DNA of 64,000 bases from Georgenia satyanarayanai (lineage in GTDB: Bacteria > Actinomycetota > Actinomycetes > Actinomycetales > Actinomycetaceae). This document shows, piece by piece, positions 34,429 through 42,934 of the stretch. Within the stretch, counting starts at the first letter, position 1. The number at the start of each line of letters is the position of its first letter. The stretch covers positions 490,032 to 554,031 of the forward strand of contig NZ_VUKC01000001.1 of NCBI RefSeq assembly GCF_009193135.1. Reading direction: 5' to 3'. A program made the translations under genes and the position numbers. A model generated the notes under the pieces. The model was not told the DNA's origin. It saw only the letters and a list, made by a program, of their open reading frames with translations, and made no database searches.

Positions 34429-37082
34429 CGCGGGCCCACGCCGAGCACCCGGACGACGGCGCCCTGCGCCGCGTCGCTCGCGTCGAGGTCGACGACGGCC
34501 CAGACGCCCCAGTCGTGCTCGCCCTCCGGGTCGTCCAGGGTCTGGCGGACCAGCCACAGGCGACCGTCCCCTGCCAGGGCGAGGGCGGCGTCGTCGTCCT
34601 CGGGCAGGCCCGCCCGCAGGAGGTCCTCGCGCAAGGGTCGCTCGTCGATGGTGACGAGGGAGGCGGCGCGGGCGGCGACGTCGGTGCCGAGCCAGTCGTA
34701 GTCCTGCCAGTACGGGTCCATCGCCTGTGCCCAGCGCTCGGCGTCCCAGCCGTCGGCGCCGTGCATGGCCCCGAGCGGTTCGTAGTGCTCGCGCGCGAGC
34801 AGCTCCACGCGCGTGAACAGCGCCTTGCGGACGGTGACCCGGAACCCGTGGCGGTTGCGGGTGAAGGCGACGGGCTGGCCGTCCTCGCCCTCGCCGAAGC
34901 GGCGCTCGACGCCGTCGGCGGAGTCGGCCGGCGCGACCGGCTCGCCGGAGCCCATGAGGGACTCCCACTCGTCGAGGAGGCTGGAGTCGACCGAGCGGAT
35001 GTGGTCGCCGAGCCAGCCGATGATCTCCTCGACCTCCTCGGTGCGGGCGCGCTCGGGCACCACCTGGCGCAGTGCCCGGTAGGCGTCGGTGAGGTAGCGC
35101 AGGACCACGCCCTCGCTGCGCCCGACGTCGTAGCGGGAGACGAGCTCGGAGAAGGTCATCGCGTTCTCGACCATCTCGCGGACCACGGACTTCGCCTTGA
35201 GCTCCTGGTCCCCGACCCACGGGTTGGTCTGCCGGTAGGTGGCCAGCGCGGGCTCGAGCATCTCGGCGAGCGGGCGCGGCCAGGTGACCTCCTCCAGCGC
35301 CTCCATCCGCTCCTCGTACTCCATGCCCTCGGCCTTCATCGCCCCGATCGCCTCGCCGCGCGCGTGGCGCTGCTGGCCGTACAGGAGCGGGCGCGGGTCC
35401 TCCAGGGTGGCCTCGATGACGGAGACGACGTCGAGCGGGAAGTCGGGGGACTCCTCGTCGAGCAGGTCGATGGCGGCGAGCGCGAAGGGCGACAGCGGCG
35501 CGTTGAGCGCGAACTCGCGCGGCAGGTCGACGGTGAGGTGGACGTAGGGCTCACCCGGGTGGGCACGGCGCCAGGCGGCGTCGCGGTGCTCGACCACGCC
35601 GGCGGTGCGCAGCGATCGGTAGATCTCCGCGGCGCGGCGCAGGTGAGGGTTCCAGGTGGTGGGCGGCTCGTGGTTGTCGGTGAGCAGCCGGTACATCGCC
35701 AGTACCGGGTCCCCCGGGCGGGCGAGCACGGACAGGACCATCGTGTGGGTCACCGCGAACTGGCTGGTCAGCGCCTCGGGCTCGGCGTCGCGGAGACGCT
35801 CGAAGGTCTTGTCGGTCCAGTTGACGACGCCGGCCGGGGCCTTCTTCCGGACGATCTTGCGGCGCTTCTTCTCGTCGTCGCCGGCCTTGGCCAGCGCCTT
35901 GGCGTTCTCGATGACGTGCTCGGGGGCCTGGACGACGACCTCCCCGGTGGTGTCGTAGCCCGCGCGGCCGGCGCGGCCGGCGATCTGGTGGAACTCCCGC
36001 GCCGTGAGGTGACGGGAGCGCTCGCCGTCGAACTTCGTCAGCGAGGTGAGGACGACGGTGCGGATCGGCACGTTGATCCCCACCCCGAGGGTGTCGGTCC
36101 CGCAGACGACGGCGAGCAGGCCCGACTGGGTGAGGCGCTCGACGAGGCGCCGGTAGCGCGGCAGCATGCCGGCGTGGTGGACGCCGATGCCCAGGCGCAG
36201 GAGGCGGGACAGGGTCTGGCCGAAGCCCTTGGCGAAGCGGAAGTCGCCGATCGCCGTCGCGATCTGGTCGCGGCGCTCGCGGGAGGCGACGGTGACGGAC
36301 GTGAGCGACTGGGCCCGTTCGACGGCGTCCTTCTGGGCGAAGTGGACGACGTAGACGGGGGAGCGGCCCTGCTCGACCAGACGCTGGAGGAGGTCCTGGA
36401 TCGGCTCGAGGGAGTAGTCGAAGGTGAGCGGGACGGGGCGCTCGGCGCCAGAGACGACGGCGACCTCCCGGCCCGTGCGGCGCGTGAGGTCCCGCTCGAA
36501 GAAGGAGACGTCGCCGAGGGTGCCGGACATGAGGACGAACTGGGCGCTCGTCAGCTCGAGGAGGGGCACCTGCCAGGCCCAGCCGCGCTGGGGGTCGGCG
36601 TAGAAGTGGAACTCGTCCATGACGACGACGCCGACGTCGAGCGCGGCGCCCTCGCGCAGCGCCTGGTTGGCGAGGATCTCGGCGGTGCAGCAGATGATCG
36701 GTGCGTCGGGGTTGATCGCGGAGTCCCCGGTGACCATGCCGACGTTGTGCGAGCCGAAGAGCGCGACGAGGTCGAAGAACTTCTCCGAGACGAGGGCCTT
36801 GAGCGGCGCCGTGTAGTACGTGCGCTCGCCCCGGGCCAGGGCCACGGTGTGCGCGGCGAGCGCGATCATCGTCTTGCCCGAGCCGGTGGGCGTGGCGACG
36901 ATGACGTGGGACCCGGTGGTGATCTCGAGCAGCGCCTCCTCCTGGTGGGGGTAGAGCACGCGGCCGGTGCCCTCGGCCCAGGTGGTGAAGCCCTCGTAGA
37001 GCGCGTCGGGGTCCAGGTCCGCGCCCGGGCCCGCCTCGTCCTCGAGGCGGTCCAGCAGGGAGTTGAGCTCGTGGGTGGTCAC
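34425..37082 (-). CDS. Ski2-like DEAD-box RNA helicase (DUF3516 type)
   Basis: The 885-residue helicase has motif I ATPTGSGKT (63-71), motif II DEFH (156-159), motif III MSGTLGD, then VVCGTDTLGVGINVPIRTVV and motif VI HQIAGRAGRAGYDT of domain 2. About 450 C-terminal residues match the actinobacterial DUF3516 region (NWTDKTFERLRDAEPEALTS, SPDFPLDVVSVIEATLEDPR, RYDVGRSEGVVLRYLTDAYR). The likely role is RNA remodelling or decay. It is conserved across actinobacteria as a single-copy gene, so it is probably housekeeping despite the neighbours. Confidence 0.93.
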   Translation of the reverse strand: MTTHELNSLLDRLEDEAGPGADLDPDALYEGFTTWAEGTGRVLYPHQEEALLEITTGSHVIVATPTGSGKTMIALAAHTVALARGERTYYTAPLKALVSEKFFDLVALFGSHNVGMVTGDSAINPDAPIICCTAEILANQALREGAALDVGVVVMDEFHFYADPQRGWAWQVPLLELTSAQFVLMSGTLGDVSFFERDLTRRTGREVAVVSGAERPVPLTFDYSLEPIQDLLQRLVEQGRSPVYVVHFAQKDAVERAQSLTSVTVASRERRDQIATAIGDFRFAKGFGQTLSRLLRLGIGVHHAGMLPRYRRLVERLTQSGLLAVVCGTDTLGVGINVPIRTVVLTSLTKFDGERSRHLTAREFHQIAGRAGRAGYDTTGEVVVQAPEHVIENAKALAKAGDDEKKRRKIVRKKAPAGVVNWTDKTFERLRDAEPEALTSQFAVTHTMVLSVLARPGDPVLAMYRLLTDNHEPPTTWNPHLRRAAEIYRSLRTAGVVEHRDAAWRRAHPGEPYVHLTVDLPREFALNAPLSPFALAAIDLLDEESPDFPLDVVSVIEATLEDPRPLLYGQQRHARGEAIGAMKAEGMEYEERMEALEEVTWPRPLAEMLEPALATYRQTNPWVGDQELKAKSVVREMVENAMTFSELVSRYDVGRSEGVVLRYLTDAYRALRQVVPERARTEEVEEIIGWLGDHIRSVDSSLLDEWESLMGSGEPVAPADSADGVERRFGEGEDGQPVAFTRNRHGFRVTVRKALFTRVELLAREHYEPLGAMHGADGWDAERWAQAMDPYWQDYDWLGTDVAARAASLVTIDERPLREDLLRAGLPEDDDAALALAGDGRLWLVRQTLDDPEGEHDWGVWAVVDLDASDAAQGAVVRVLGVGPR

Positions 37083-37109
37083 CGGCCCAGTCTCGCAGAG
37101 GGGTCCGGC

Positions 37110-38666
37110 TCACTCTGCGACCGGCGTCTCCACCGTGAGGTCCTGCCACCACCACTGCCCCTCGCCCGCCCGTGTCCCGACGATGTGGTCCTCGAGGGTG
37201 GGGTTGGACTCGTGCTCGGCGCAGCCGGTGACCCCGAAGCAGCGGATCTCGATCTCACCGGGCCGCACGTCGACCCGGAGAAAGCTCTTGAACAGCGGAG
37301 GGTCGGGCAGGTCCCAGTCGAGGTACTCGGAGAAGAGGCGGTGGAAGAGCCCGCGCGGCTGCGGCAGGACGAACCGGGCGGCGATGCGTGCCCGAAGGCT
37401 GACCCTGGCGGCCCGGTCCTCCTCCACGGTCGGCTGCACCGTCCCGCCGAGATGCTCGGACATGAGGGCCGGGGCCTCCTCGCGAGGGACGACGAACAAC
37501 CCCTTCCCGCGGCCGAACCTCCGGTCGAAGAGGACGGAGTAGGTGGCCAGGGAGTCACCGCGCCGCGGGTAGCACCTGAAGTGCGACTCCGTGCAGCCGC
37601 TGTTCTCCGGGGTGACGAGGGGGATGGTGTGCGTGGCCTTGGTGTAGGCACCGCCGGCCCCGCTGACGACGTACTGGACGGTCCGGCCGTCGTGGGACAC
37701 CTCGTAGCGCTGGTAGTTGTGGATGTCGCCGCCGATGACGGCGATGTACCGGTTCGCCGCGTTCTCGACGAGCGCGTTGACGGTCCTGTCGGGCCCGTCC
37801 ATCGACACCTCCTTGCGCCGGGCGTTGGCGATGAGCGGCTTGCCGGTGAGGAGGATCTTGTCCGTGTCGAGCGCGGAGACCGTCCGCAGCCAGGCAGCCT
37901 GCTCGGCGTCCAGGGTGCCGTCGATACCCGTGTCGATCCCCACGAGCAGCAGGTCGTGGAGCTCGATGGCGAAGTAGGGGCCCGGCTGGTTCGAGACGTG
38001 TGGTCGCAGGGAGCGCAGGCGCTCCAGCTCGTCCTGGGCGGTCTCGGACGCCTGGCGCCAGAGGCAGCGGTGCAGCAGCCGCTTCCACAGGATCGGCTCC
38101 CGGCGCGCCGGCGGCCGCAGGTCGGGGTCGGCGCCGCAGAGCAGTGTCATGAACCCGTGCAGACCGTCGTACCAGTCGTGGTTGCCGGGGACCGCGTAGA
38201 TCGGGCCGGGCAGGGGGCGATAGGGGTGGAGGAACTTGTCCTCGTAGTCGCTGACGTCACCGGCCGGGTAGATGACGTCGCTGACGATGCAGGTGAAGGA
38301 GGTGCCCTCGGCGGAAGCGAGGAGCGGCCGGACGACGTGGTACTGGGAGTTGTCACCCTCGCCCGTGTCGCCCAGGACGAGGAAGGAGACCTCCTCCCGG
38401 CCGGCGAAGGTCCCCACCGTGAGGTCCTCGATGCCGCGTCGTCGCTGGGCCTGCGTCCAGCGGTGGCGTTCTGCCGCGACGACGCCGGTGAGCACACCGG
38501 AGAGCCTGTCGTTGCGGGACAGCCACAGGGGCCGCGGGGAGAACCACGAGAAGCGGCGCGGCACGTACCCCTCCCGGTACAGGGCGCCGATGTCGGCGCG
38601 CTCACCGCAGCCCCACCCCGCGGCGGCGGCGGAGGTGCGGGAGGAGAGCGGGACAGGCGCTGGCAT
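37110..38666 (-). CDS. Calcineurin-like metallophosphoesterase
   Basis: The 518-residue protein starts at ATG 38666 (longer frames overlap the upstream gene). Metal-ligand motifs are visible in order: VLGDTGEGDNSQYH with Asp100, SDVIYPAGDVSDYEDKF at about 129-145, GNHDWYDGL (161-169), and IGGDIHNYQRYEVS near 287. The motif GDVxY of the family is split here. The C-terminal ~150 residues (LFDRRFGRGKGLFVVPREEA onward) are not recognised. No signal peptide is seen, so it is likely cytoplasmic. Substrate unknown; in this cluster a phospholipid, a phosphorylated lipid intermediate or a cyclic nucleotide are candidates. It follows the patatin gene by 25 bases. Confidence 0.85.
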   Translation of the reverse strand: MPAPVPLSSRTSAAAAGWGCGERADIGALYREGYVPRRFSWFSPRPLWLSRNDRLSGVLTGVVAAERHRWTQAQRRRGIEDLTVGTFAGREEVSFLVLGDTGEGDNSQYHVVRPLLASAEGTSFTCIVSDVIYPAGDVSDYEDKFLHPYRPLPGPIYAVPGNHDWYDGLHGFMTLLCGADPDLRPPARREPILWKRLLHRCLWRQASETAQDELERLRSLRPHVSNQPGPYFAIELHDLLLVGIDTGIDGTLDAEQAAWLRTVSALDTDKILLTGKPLIANARRKEVSMDGPDRTVNALVENAANRYIAVIGGDIHNYQRYEVSHDGRTVQYVVSGAGGAYTKATHTIPLVTPENSGCTESHFRCYPRRGDSLATYSVLFDRRFGRGKGLFVVPREEAPALMSEHLGGTVQPTVEEDRAARVSLRARIAARFVLPQPRGLFHRLFSEYLDWDLPDPPLFKSFLRVDVRPGEIEIRCFGVTGCAEHESNPTLEDHIVGTRAGEGQWWWQDLTVETPVAE

Positions 38667-38691
38667 GACGGAACCTCTCTCGCGTCGTCGT

Positions 38692-40221
38692 TCACAACCC
38701 TCTGGGGGCGTCCGCCGGGCTGACGTACACGTCCCAGACCTGACCGAGGAAGAGTCGCCCGAAGCGGGCGAGGGCAGCCCAGCGCTGGACGGCCGTGTCC
38801 CCGCGGGCACGGAAGGTCGTCAGCTGGCGCGCGAGCGCCGGGGGAGTGATGCGCAGGATCCCGGCGGCCACGGTCTCGGCCTCCTCGGCGTCGTCCCAGT
38901 CGACGTGCCCGCGCAGCAGCCGGGTGTAGAGCGTCGTCGTGTCGGCCCAGAAGTCGGGCCCGGGGTCGTCCTCCACCACCTTGTGGCCGAGGAGCGTCAG
39001 CGGGAACCCACCGGAGTCGGTGAAGTGCAGCCGGTAGAGCATCCGCTTGCGCGCCGGGTCGGACTGGTCGACGAAGAGGTTGAACGTGCCGCTCTCGACG
39101 GGGAAGCGGCCTCCCAGCGGGGAGTACTCCACCCAGCCGCGGGCGAGCGCCTCGTGCTCGGGAGAGGCGACGAAACGGTCGAGGTCGCGGACGACGATGG
39201 TGAGCCTGAACCGGAGCCGCTCCTGCTCCTGGGCGCCGGTCACCGCACCCTCGAGGGGGTCCCGGGCACCCCAGGCCGCGAAGCCGGCCATCACCTCGGT
39301 GAAACGGATGCCCGCGCCGGAGGGGCGCGGCAGCGGGTCACCCGCCGGGTGGGTGGGGATGCCCTGCTCGGCGCACCAGCGACGGCCCGCGGCGACCCCG
39401 AGCTCGACGGCCATGCGCATCCGGTCGCGGCGGAAGGTGAAGAGGTAGTGGACGGGGACCTCCGCCTGGAGCAGCTTGACCTCGATGTGACGACCGAACT
39501 CGCCCCCGCCCGTCGCCGCCCAGGCGGCGTTGCTGCGCTCGATGCGGTCGAGCTCCGAGCGCAGCCGGCTGTTCGCCGCGGCCTCGATCACCTGGAAGTA
39601 CTGCGGGACGAGACCGGGCCGCCAGGTGCCGCGGCGGCTCACGGTCCAGATCACCCACAGCTCGTCCGCGCCGCGGCGCGCCGCCTCCTCGAGGTTCGCG
39701 TCGGTGGCGAAGACGGCGTCGATGTAGGTGTGGCCGTCGATCGGGACGGGCGGGAACCACATGGGCAGGGACACGGCGGACAGCAGACGGTCCTCGTCCA
39801 TCTCGGCGGCCTCGGCGATGACGAGCTCGTGCGCGGAGAAGTCGTAGAGGTTGAACGTGGCCTCCCGCGGGGTCGCCCGGATGGCGGTCCAGTCCAGCCC
39901 CCAGGCGCCCAGGACGTTGCGCCGGAAGCGTTCGAGCCTGAGGACCGAGGGCGCGAAGGGCCCACGGAGCAGCCCGCGCAGGTTCGGCTCGACGGCACCC
40001 AGCGGGGAGTACCGCCGCCAGTTGTCCGCGATCTGGCGTCCCGTCATGCCCTGCGCCCACATGGCGAGGTTGAAGACCCCGCCGCTGGCGCCGTCGGCGT
40101 GGTCGAACTCCAGGCCGGCCTCGTCGAGCCACACCTGCAGGACACCGGCCTGGAACGCCACCTTGGTGCCGCCCCCGGCGAGGACGAGGGAACGGCGCGG
40201 GGGGTCGGTGGGCCGGTCCAT
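38692..40221 (-). CDS. Patatin-like phospholipase with a C-terminal GMC-associated domain
   Basis: ATG 40221 overlaps the GMC stop by one base; the product has 509 residues. The N-terminal patatin domain has the oxyanion loop LVLAGGGTKV, the nucleophile elbow DGASGGVFN with Ser47, and a candidate catalytic Asp in YIDAVFATDANLEEAA. Residues about 310-480 form a separate domain (RFTEVMAGFAAWGA, RFRLTIVVRDLDRFVASPEH, PVESGTFNLFVD, MLYRLHFTDSGG, DTTTLYTRLLRGHVDWDDAE). I know this domain mainly as an appendage of cholesterol-oxidase-like GMC enzymes. Here it is on the lipase while the adjacent GMC enzyme lacks it. A lipid or sterol-ester hydrolase working with the GMC enzyme is inferred. Confidence 0.85.
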   Translation of the reverse strand: MDRPTDPPRRSLVLAGGGTKVAFQAGVLQVWLDEAGLEFDHADGASGGVFNLAMWAQGMTGRQIADNWRRYSPLGAVEPNLRGLLRGPFAPSVLRLERFRRNVLGAWGLDWTAIRATPREATFNLYDFSAHELVIAEAAEMDEDRLLSAVSLPMWFPPVPIDGHTYIDAVFATDANLEEAARRGADELWVIWTVSRRGTWRPGLVPQYFQVIEAAANSRLRSELDRIERSNAAWAATGGGEFGRHIEVKLLQAEVPVHYLFTFRRDRMRMAVELGVAAGRRWCAEQGIPTHPAGDPLPRPSGAGIRFTEVMAGFAAWGARDPLEGAVTGAQEQERLRFRLTIVVRDLDRFVASPEHEALARGWVEYSPLGGRFPVESGTFNLFVDQSDPARKRMLYRLHFTDSGGFPLTLLGHKVVEDDPGPDFWADTTTLYTRLLRGHVDWDDAEEAETVAAGILRITPPALARQLTTFRARGDTAVQRWAALARFGRLFLGQVWDVYVSPADAPRGL

Positions 40222-41876
40222 CAGCCGCTCCGTTCGATCATCCGGGCGCTGAACCGTTCGGCCAGCGCGGCGATGGTGAGCGCCGGGTTGGCCCCGACCG
40301 GGCCCGGCATCACCGACCCGTCCGCGACGAAGAGCCCGGGGTGGCCGAACGCCTCGCCGTGGTCGTCGACGACGCCCTCCCGGGCGTCGCGTCCCATCGG
40401 GCAGCCACCCAGCGGGTGCACGGTGACCACGCGCCCGAGCCGCCACGTCGGGTTGAGCTTGAGGCGGGAGTCCAGCGCGGACGCGATCGCGGTCATCGTC
40501 GCGACGAGGCCGGCGAAGTACCGCGCGGACGTCGCCGTCGTCCAGTCGACGTCGAGCCAGCCGTCGCGCAGGCGCATCCGCCCGTCGGGCACGTCCCGGC
40601 CCATGCCGAGCAGCGGCAGGGTGCCCGCCGACGCGCGGGTGCTGCCCAGCAGGGCGGCCGTGCGCGCCGACAGGTGGCTGCGGGGTGAGGCCGTCACCGC
40701 GGCCAGCACGCGGTCCAGCGCGAACCACGCCCCGCGGCGCACCGGCCCCCAGGCGTGGGCGGTCTCCAGCATCCAGCCGACGAACTCCGGGTAGCCGCCG
40801 TCCTGGACGAAGTGCCCGCGACCGCCGTCGCCGTCGAGGGCGTCCCCCACGCGGACGGTGCTGGTGATGACCGGCCCCCGGGAGGGGTCCAGCAGGCGGG
40901 TCCGGCTGCCGGTGACGAAGCCGAGCAGGTCCCCGTTGCCGCAGAAGCGGCTCCCCAGGCGAGGGCTCAGGCGGGGCAGACCGGTGCGGGACCTGAGCAG
41001 GAGGTAGGTGCTGCCCAGCGACCCGGCCGACACCACGACGACCTTGCTGTGCCACGTCTCGACGGGCAGGGTCGAGGTGTCCCACGGGGTCCCCTCGCGC
41101 TCGGGACGGTGCCGGACGAAGTCCACCTCGTAGTGGTCGTCGCGCCAGGCGATGCGGCGGACCTCGCACCGGTCCTCGATCCGTGCCCCGGCACGCTGGG
41201 CCGCGGAGAGGTAGGTGTAGTCGGTGGTGTTCTTGCTGCCGAAGTTGCACCCGGTGTCGCACTCGCCGCACAGGCGGCAGGCGTAGCGCTGGGCGTGGTG
41301 GAGGTTGTCCTCCGGGGCGCCGACCGGGATGCCCGGCACCGGCTCGGGCTCGCCGAAGGAGACCGCGAGGTTGGGGAGGGACCACGCCAGGCCCGCCCGC
41401 CGGGCGGCGGACTGCATCGCGAGCGTCTTGGCGGTGCGGTCGTAGGGGGCGCGGTCGACGGGGTAGGGGGTGGCCCCGAGCATGTCCTCGGCCGTCGCGT
41501 AGTGCGGTGCGAGGTCGTCGTAGCTGACCGGCCAGTGCTCGGTCCGGCCCGCCCCGGTGGGGTCCTGCGCGAACCAGGTGGGGGGCTTGCGGAGCAGCAC
41601 GTTGGCGTAGATGAGTGAGCCGCCGCCCAGCCCGCTGGCCACGACCGCCTCCAGGCCGCGGAAGGACCAGATGTCGAAGAGCCCGTGCAGGCCCTTGCTC
41701 GGGTCCCAGAAGTTCGTGGCGAGCTCGCGGGGGCTGCGGGCGAAGGACCCGGGCGGGTACCGCTTGCCCCGCTCGAGGACCGCCACGCTGCGTCCGGCCT
41801 GCGCGAGCCGGCAGGCGCTGACGGCGCCACCGAACCCGGAGCCGATGACGATGGCGTCGAGCTGCTCCGCCGTCAC
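40221..41876 (-). CDS. GMC oxidoreductase (cholesterol oxidase-like)
   Basis: GTG 41876 overlaps the upstream stop and gives 551 residues. The FAD-binding Rossmann motif VIGSGFGGAVSACRLAQAG is at the N-terminus. SGLGGGSLIYANVLLR, VVVVSAGSLGSTYLLLRSRT and the C-terminal HPLGGCPMG plus ADGSVMPGPVGANPALTIAA complete the GMC pattern of the sterol/long-chain alcohol oxidase branch. A cysteine cluster CRLCGECDTGC (Cys200, 203, 206, 210) is unusual and could hold a metal. No twin-arginine signal is present, so the enzyme is cytoplasmic. It would oxidise a hydroxyl on a lipophilic substrate. Confidence 0.9.
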   Translation of the reverse strand: MTAEQLDAIVIGSGFGGAVSACRLAQAGRSVAVLERGKRYPPGSFARSPRELATNFWDPSKGLHGLFDIWSFRGLEAVVASGLGGGSLIYANVLLRKPPTWFAQDPTGAGRTEHWPVSYDDLAPHYATAEDMLGATPYPVDRAPYDRTAKTLAMQSAARRAGLAWSLPNLAVSFGEPEPVPGIPVGAPEDNLHHAQRYACRLCGECDTGCNFGSKNTTDYTYLSAAQRAGARIEDRCEVRRIAWRDDHYEVDFVRHRPEREGTPWDTSTLPVETWHSKVVVVSAGSLGSTYLLLRSRTGLPRLSPRLGSRFCGNGDLLGFVTGSRTRLLDPSRGPVITSTVRVGDALDGDGGRGHFVQDGGYPEFVGWMLETAHAWGPVRRGAWFALDRVLAAVTASPRSHLSARTAALLGSTRASAGTLPLLGMGRDVPDGRMRLRDGWLDVDWTTATSARYFAGLVATMTAIASALDSRLKLNPTWRLGRVVTVHPLGGCPMGRDAREGVVDDHGEAFGHPGLFVADGSVMPGPVGANPALTIAALAERFSARMIERSG

Positions 41877-42859
41877 GCCGCCCCACCTCCTCCCGCGCGG
41901 CCCGCCCCCGCGACGACGGGACCGCCGAGGTCGACGTCGGCGGTGGCCAGCGCGTGCAGCACGGCACCGGGCGGCACCGCGGCACCGGAGGGGAACATCG
42001 CGAGGAGCCGCTGCATCCCCTGGCGGCCCTGGGCGGAGGTGCTGGTGACGACGAGCCCCACCCGCTCCTCGGCGAGACCCGACCCCAGGGACCGCGACCC
42101 GCCGTGGTAGACGCTGCGCTTGAGCATCCGCACCGTCCACGGCGACCGCCGGGAGGCTGTGCGGGCCGCGGCCAGGGCGGTGCCGAGCAGCTCGTCGGCC
42201 GGCGCCTGCGCGTGGACCAGCCCCAGGTCCAGGGCCTGGGCCGCGTCCAGCGCGGTGCCCTCGAGCATCATCTGCAGGGCACGGCCCGGGCCCACGAGGC
42301 GGGTCAGGCGCTGCGTGCCGCCCCCGCCGGGGATGATGCCGAGCAGCCCCTCGGGCAGGCCGATGCGGCACGTGTCGGTGGTGGCCATGTACCGGAGGTC
42401 GCAGGCCAGGGCGAGCTCACAGCCCCCGCCGAGGGCGAGCCCGTTGACGGCGGCGACGAACACCGTGTCCGAGCGGCCCATCCGCAGGAAGAGCCGGTGC
42501 ATGCGGAGCAGGGCCCGGGCCCCGGCGGCGGGCGTGCGGTCGAGGAGGGCACCCGCGCCGGGCACACGACCGAGGCCGTCGATCAGCGCGAGGACGGCCG
42601 GGGCCGCCGCCGGGGGGACGTGCACCGGCACCCGGCCCGCCATCGCCTCGATGACGCCGACGTCGAAGTGGGCGGCGAACTCCTCGTGCGGCTCACCGGT
42701 GAGCACGACCGCGCGCACCGAGGCGTCCGCGTCGACCGCGCGGACCAGCCGGGCGAGGTCGTCGACCACCTCCATGGTGAGGAGGTTGCGGGGAGGGTTG
42801 TCGATCCGGACCAGCAGCACGCGGCCGGTCCGCGCCACGCGGAGCGTCGCGTACGCCAT
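41873..42859 (-). CDS. Enoyl-CoA hydratase/isomerase-like protein
   Basis: The 328-residue crotonase-fold protein starts at ATG 42859 with GGGAGG upstream. Conserved parts are VLLVRIDNPPRNLLTMEVVD, the oxyanion-hole strand and helix VAAVNGLALGGGCELALACD, GLPEGLLGIIPGGGGTQRL with the usual catalytic-side Glu, and a helical C-terminus. A 45-residue insertion (about 60-105, with AAHFDVGVIEAMAGRVPVHV) and an Ala/Gly-rich C-terminal tail make it longer than standard hydratases (about 260). It is first in the minus-strand cluster, just downstream of the divergent promoter region. Confidence 0.88.
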   Translation of the reverse strand: MAYATLRVARTGRVLLVRIDNPPRNLLTMEVVDDLARLVRAVDADASVRAVVLTGEPHEEFAAHFDVGVIEAMAGRVPVHVPPAAAPAVLALIDGLGRVPGAGALLDRTPAAGARALLRMHRLFLRMGRSDTVFVAAVNGLALGGGCELALACDLRYMATTDTCRIGLPEGLLGIIPGGGGTQRLTRLVGPGRALQMMLEGTALDAAQALDLGLVHAQAPADELLGTALAAARTASRRSPWTVRMLKRSVYHGGSRSLGSGLAEERVGLVVTSTSAQGRQGMQRLLAMFPSGAAVPPGAVLHALATADVDLGGPVVAGAGRAGGGGAA

Positions 42860-42922
42860 CGGACGGCCTCCCTCTTCCCCGCGCGGTGGGCGACTCCGGC
42901 CACCGCTCGCGGGTGTGACGCA

Positions 42923-42929
42923 TATCATA
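42923..42929. promoter_or_regulatory. Overlapping divergent -10 elements; leaderless plus-strand gene
   Basis: TATCAT (42923-42928, plus) lies six bases before the GTG at 42935, the hallmark of a leaderless actinobacterial transcript. On the minus strand TATGAT (42924-42929) occupies almost the same bases and would serve the hydratase operon. Only one polymerase can use the site at a time, so the two transcripts may be mutually exclusive. Confidence 0.5.
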
Positions 42930-42934
42930 GTGAC

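Noticed and set aside
34515..38723. 1402-codon plus-strand ORF opposite the helicase and phosphoesterase
   Set aside because: It spans two convincing minus-strand genes and has no recognisable domain; a codon-bias artefact.
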